From positions 124,001-188,000 of the forward strand of contig NZ_ATVX01000004.1 of the NCBI RefSeq assembly GCF_000420945.1: a stretch of 64,000 bases of DNA, given 5' to 3'. The DNA is from Butyrivibrio sp. VCB2006 (GTDB lineage Bacteria; Bacillota; Clostridia; Lachnospirales; Lachnospiraceae). Below, piece after piece: positions 63,006-64,000 of this stretch. The translations under genes were made by a program, and so were the position numbers. Below the pieces are notes generated by a model. The model was not told where the DNA came from. It was given only the letters and a program-made list of their open reading frames with translations, and did not search any database. Every line of letters starts with the position of its first letter. The first letter of the stretch is position 1.

Positions 63006-63459
63006 GCTATCGCAAAAATCGATTCAGGTAATACCATTTCTGCCTCAAATATATATTTGGTATGACAGAAATAAGCTTCTGTCATACTATTTCTGTCTTA
63101 GATATATATTTGTTATTACTGAAATTATTCTCTGTAATACCATTCAGATTTTCTCTGCCTTCTTGGTATTACCGAAATCAATCTCAGTAATACTATTTCT
63201 GTATCAAATGCTCATTTGTTATTACTAAAATTGCTCTCTGTAATACCATTCAGGTCTTCCCTGCCTTCTTGGTATTATCAAAATCAATCTCAGTAATACT
63301 ATTTCTGTATCAGATATCCATTTGTTATTACTAAAAATATTCCCTGTAATACCATTCCTATCTCAGACATCTTTCTGTTATTACTGAAAACTTTCTCGAT
63401 AATACTATTTCTACCATAGACATCTATTTGTTATTACTGAAATAATTCACTGTAATGCC
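63006..63459. repeat. Nine dyads at an exact 53-bp period
   Basis: Units start at 63006, 63059, 63112, 63165, 63218, 63271, 63324, 63377 and 63430. Each is about 30 bases, roughly GTTATTACTGAAA..TCTGTAATACC, followed by a 23-base segment beginning ATT. Left and right 8-base arms are inverted. Unit 1 keeps only the right arm. Unit 2 has GTATGACAGAA / TTCTGTCATAC, changed on both sides. Units 3-4 and 5-6 resemble each other as 106-base pairs. The 23-base segments are as alike as the dyads, so this is not a CRISPR. No reading frame of note. Confidence 0.85.
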
Positions 63460-63487
63460 AATCATGACCAATGCGGCAGCATTATTT

Positions 63488-63604
63488 GCTTTTGACCTCT
63501 TGATTAACTTTTATTCCATATTAGATGAATGACAAGGCCTTTAGAGCTTGCGTGCCTTGACATGCATCTAATATGGAATAAACTTCTGAGAGAGGTCATA
63601 AAGC
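63488..63604. repeat. 117-base hairpin H2 right of the array (inverted copy of H1)
   Basis: Left arm 63488-63538, loop CTTTAGAGCTTGCGT (63539-63553), right arm 63554-63604. Reverse-complemented it starts GCTTTATGACCTCT, ends GATGCATGTCAAGGC and has loop ACGCAAGCTCTAAAG, matching H1. Stem middle differs from H1 on both strands (CATATTAG / CTAATATG against CAAAAG / CTTTT). Confidence 0.75.
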
Positions 63605-63613
63605 TAATCATAA

Positions 63614-63649
63614 AAAATGCCATATAGGTTCGCACCTATATGGCATTTT
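63614..63649. terminator. Terminator downstream of carB
   Basis: AAAATGCCATATAGGT / ACCTATATGGCATTTT, 16-base perfect arms, loop TCGC; bidirectional. 51 bases past the carB stop. Confidence 0.85.
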
Positions 63650-63700
63650 AAATATAAAAGTAAACTCGCTCTGCAAACTATTAGTCCTAAGAAGATATCC

Positions 63701-64000
63701 TTATAGTCTTGCGATGTCCACAAGGGTAAGGGCCTCTTCTGTGCTGGCGCTCTCAAGGCTCGTTACGAGGGCTCTTGCGGTGTCGAGGGCGGTTATTACG
63801 TTTACGCCGGTTTCGATGGCAGTTCTGCGGATGATGAAACCGTCACGGGTCTTGTCTCGGCCCTGGGTAGGTGTGTCGATAACAAGATCAATCTTGTGGC
63901 CCAGGATAAGGTCGATGACTGTAGGTGATTCCTGGCTTAGGCGGTTAATCTTTCTTGCGGATACACCGTTTTCGTTGAGGGTATCTGCTGTGGATCTTGT
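63701..64000 (-). CDS. carB: Carbamoyl-phosphate synthase large chain, C-terminal end (partial)
   Basis: The last 99 codons, minus strand, running off the right edge. Reads the methylglyoxal-synthase-like allosteric domain: STADTLNENGVSARKINRL, DLILGHKIDLVIDTPTQG, RDGFIIRRTAIETGVNVITALDTARALV. The large subunit makes carbamoyl phosphate for pyrimidines and arginine; this domain binds UMP or ornithine. pyrE and pyrF are 26 kb away. Confidence 0.93.
   Translation of the reverse strand, partial: TRSTADTLNENGVSARKINRLSQESPTVIDLILGHKIDLVIDTPTQGRDKTRDGFIIRRTAIETGVNVITALDTARALVTSLESASTEEALTLVDIARL

Noticed and set aside
63004..63228. Open frame of 74 codons across the array
   Set aside because: Repeat-derived sequence without ribosome site; stops are merely absent by chance in that phase.
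63006..63459. CRISPR array
   Set aside because: The period is regular, but the repeats diverge, the 23-base segments between them resemble each other, and no cas gene is present.
62881..63604. Known large structured RNA such as ROOL or GOLLD
   Set aside because: The block is made of short repeated dyads and two mirror hairpins; I recognised no motif of those RNA families.

Overview
The window looks like a chromosome segment of a low-GC Gram-positive anaerobe of the Lachnospiraceae, most likely Butyrivibrio-like. The evidence is strong AGGAGG ribosome sites, many families I associate with that group (a DUF5688-type protein, surface proteins ending in VLGARR plus a membrane segment, a domain-swapped GH3 glucosidase, a group-B [FeFe] hydrogenase) and housekeeping genes of Firmicutes type (clpC, radA, purEMND, pyrEF). 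The species call is inference.

Layout. 1-1109: the start of a siderophore-binding lipoprotein gene with its promoter and a DtxR-like palindrome. About 1263-16891: a genomic island built at the 3' end of a tRNA-Pro gene. A 26-bp piece of the tRNA occurs three times (2221, 6542, 16817), so the island is a remnant plus two integrative elements in tandem. The remnant keeps only the C-terminal part of an integrase. Element A (about 4.3 kb) carries a PD-(D/E)XK nuclease and two long charged or coiled-coil proteins. Element B (about 10 kb) carries a DUF5688-type protein, a signal peptidase, a membrane-anchored surface protein, a second tyrosine recombinase with a coiled-coil partner, a small integrase-linked protein and an intact integrase. 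Just inside the left att copy of A and of B lies the same compact locus: a 30-residue membrane peptide gene facing a short convergent RNA that shares its terminator, which looks like a type I toxin-antitoxin module.

16985-23517: five exported or membrane proteins (sugar-binding lipoprotein, two transglutaminase-like proteins, a surface protein with a sorting-type tail). 23692-36647: radA, clpC, a GntR regulator, an SH3 membrane protein translationally coupled to purE-purM-purN-purD, and an M29 aminopeptidase. 46406-36828 (minus strand): ten closely spaced genes that may form one transcript: larE, larB, a 35-codon fragment of an ABC permease, an odd ABC ATPase, a [FeFe] hydrogenase, a hybrid histidine kinase, a response regulator, pyrF, pyrE and a 50-residue membrane protein. 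46620-49302: small proteins, a YczE-like membrane protein and an esterase that has lost its start. 49623-52705: a GH3 remnant and a full GH3 enzyme. 53007-56825: c-di-GMP genes, one with degenerate GGDEF/EAL sites and one intact cyclase. 56935-62593: aroQ, a yesU-like gene, exported proteins and a 1049-residue coiled-coil surface protein. 63701-64000: the end of carB.

The most unusual non-coding structure is at 62881-63604: nine imperfect palindromes repeated at exactly 53 bp, bracketed by two about 117-bp hairpins that are inverted copies of one another, with paired (compensatory) changes in both parts. A second array of alternating half-sites (TTACTGCA / TGCAGTAA) lies at 6124-6428, upstream of the element A nuclease. 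I could not assign either to a known class.
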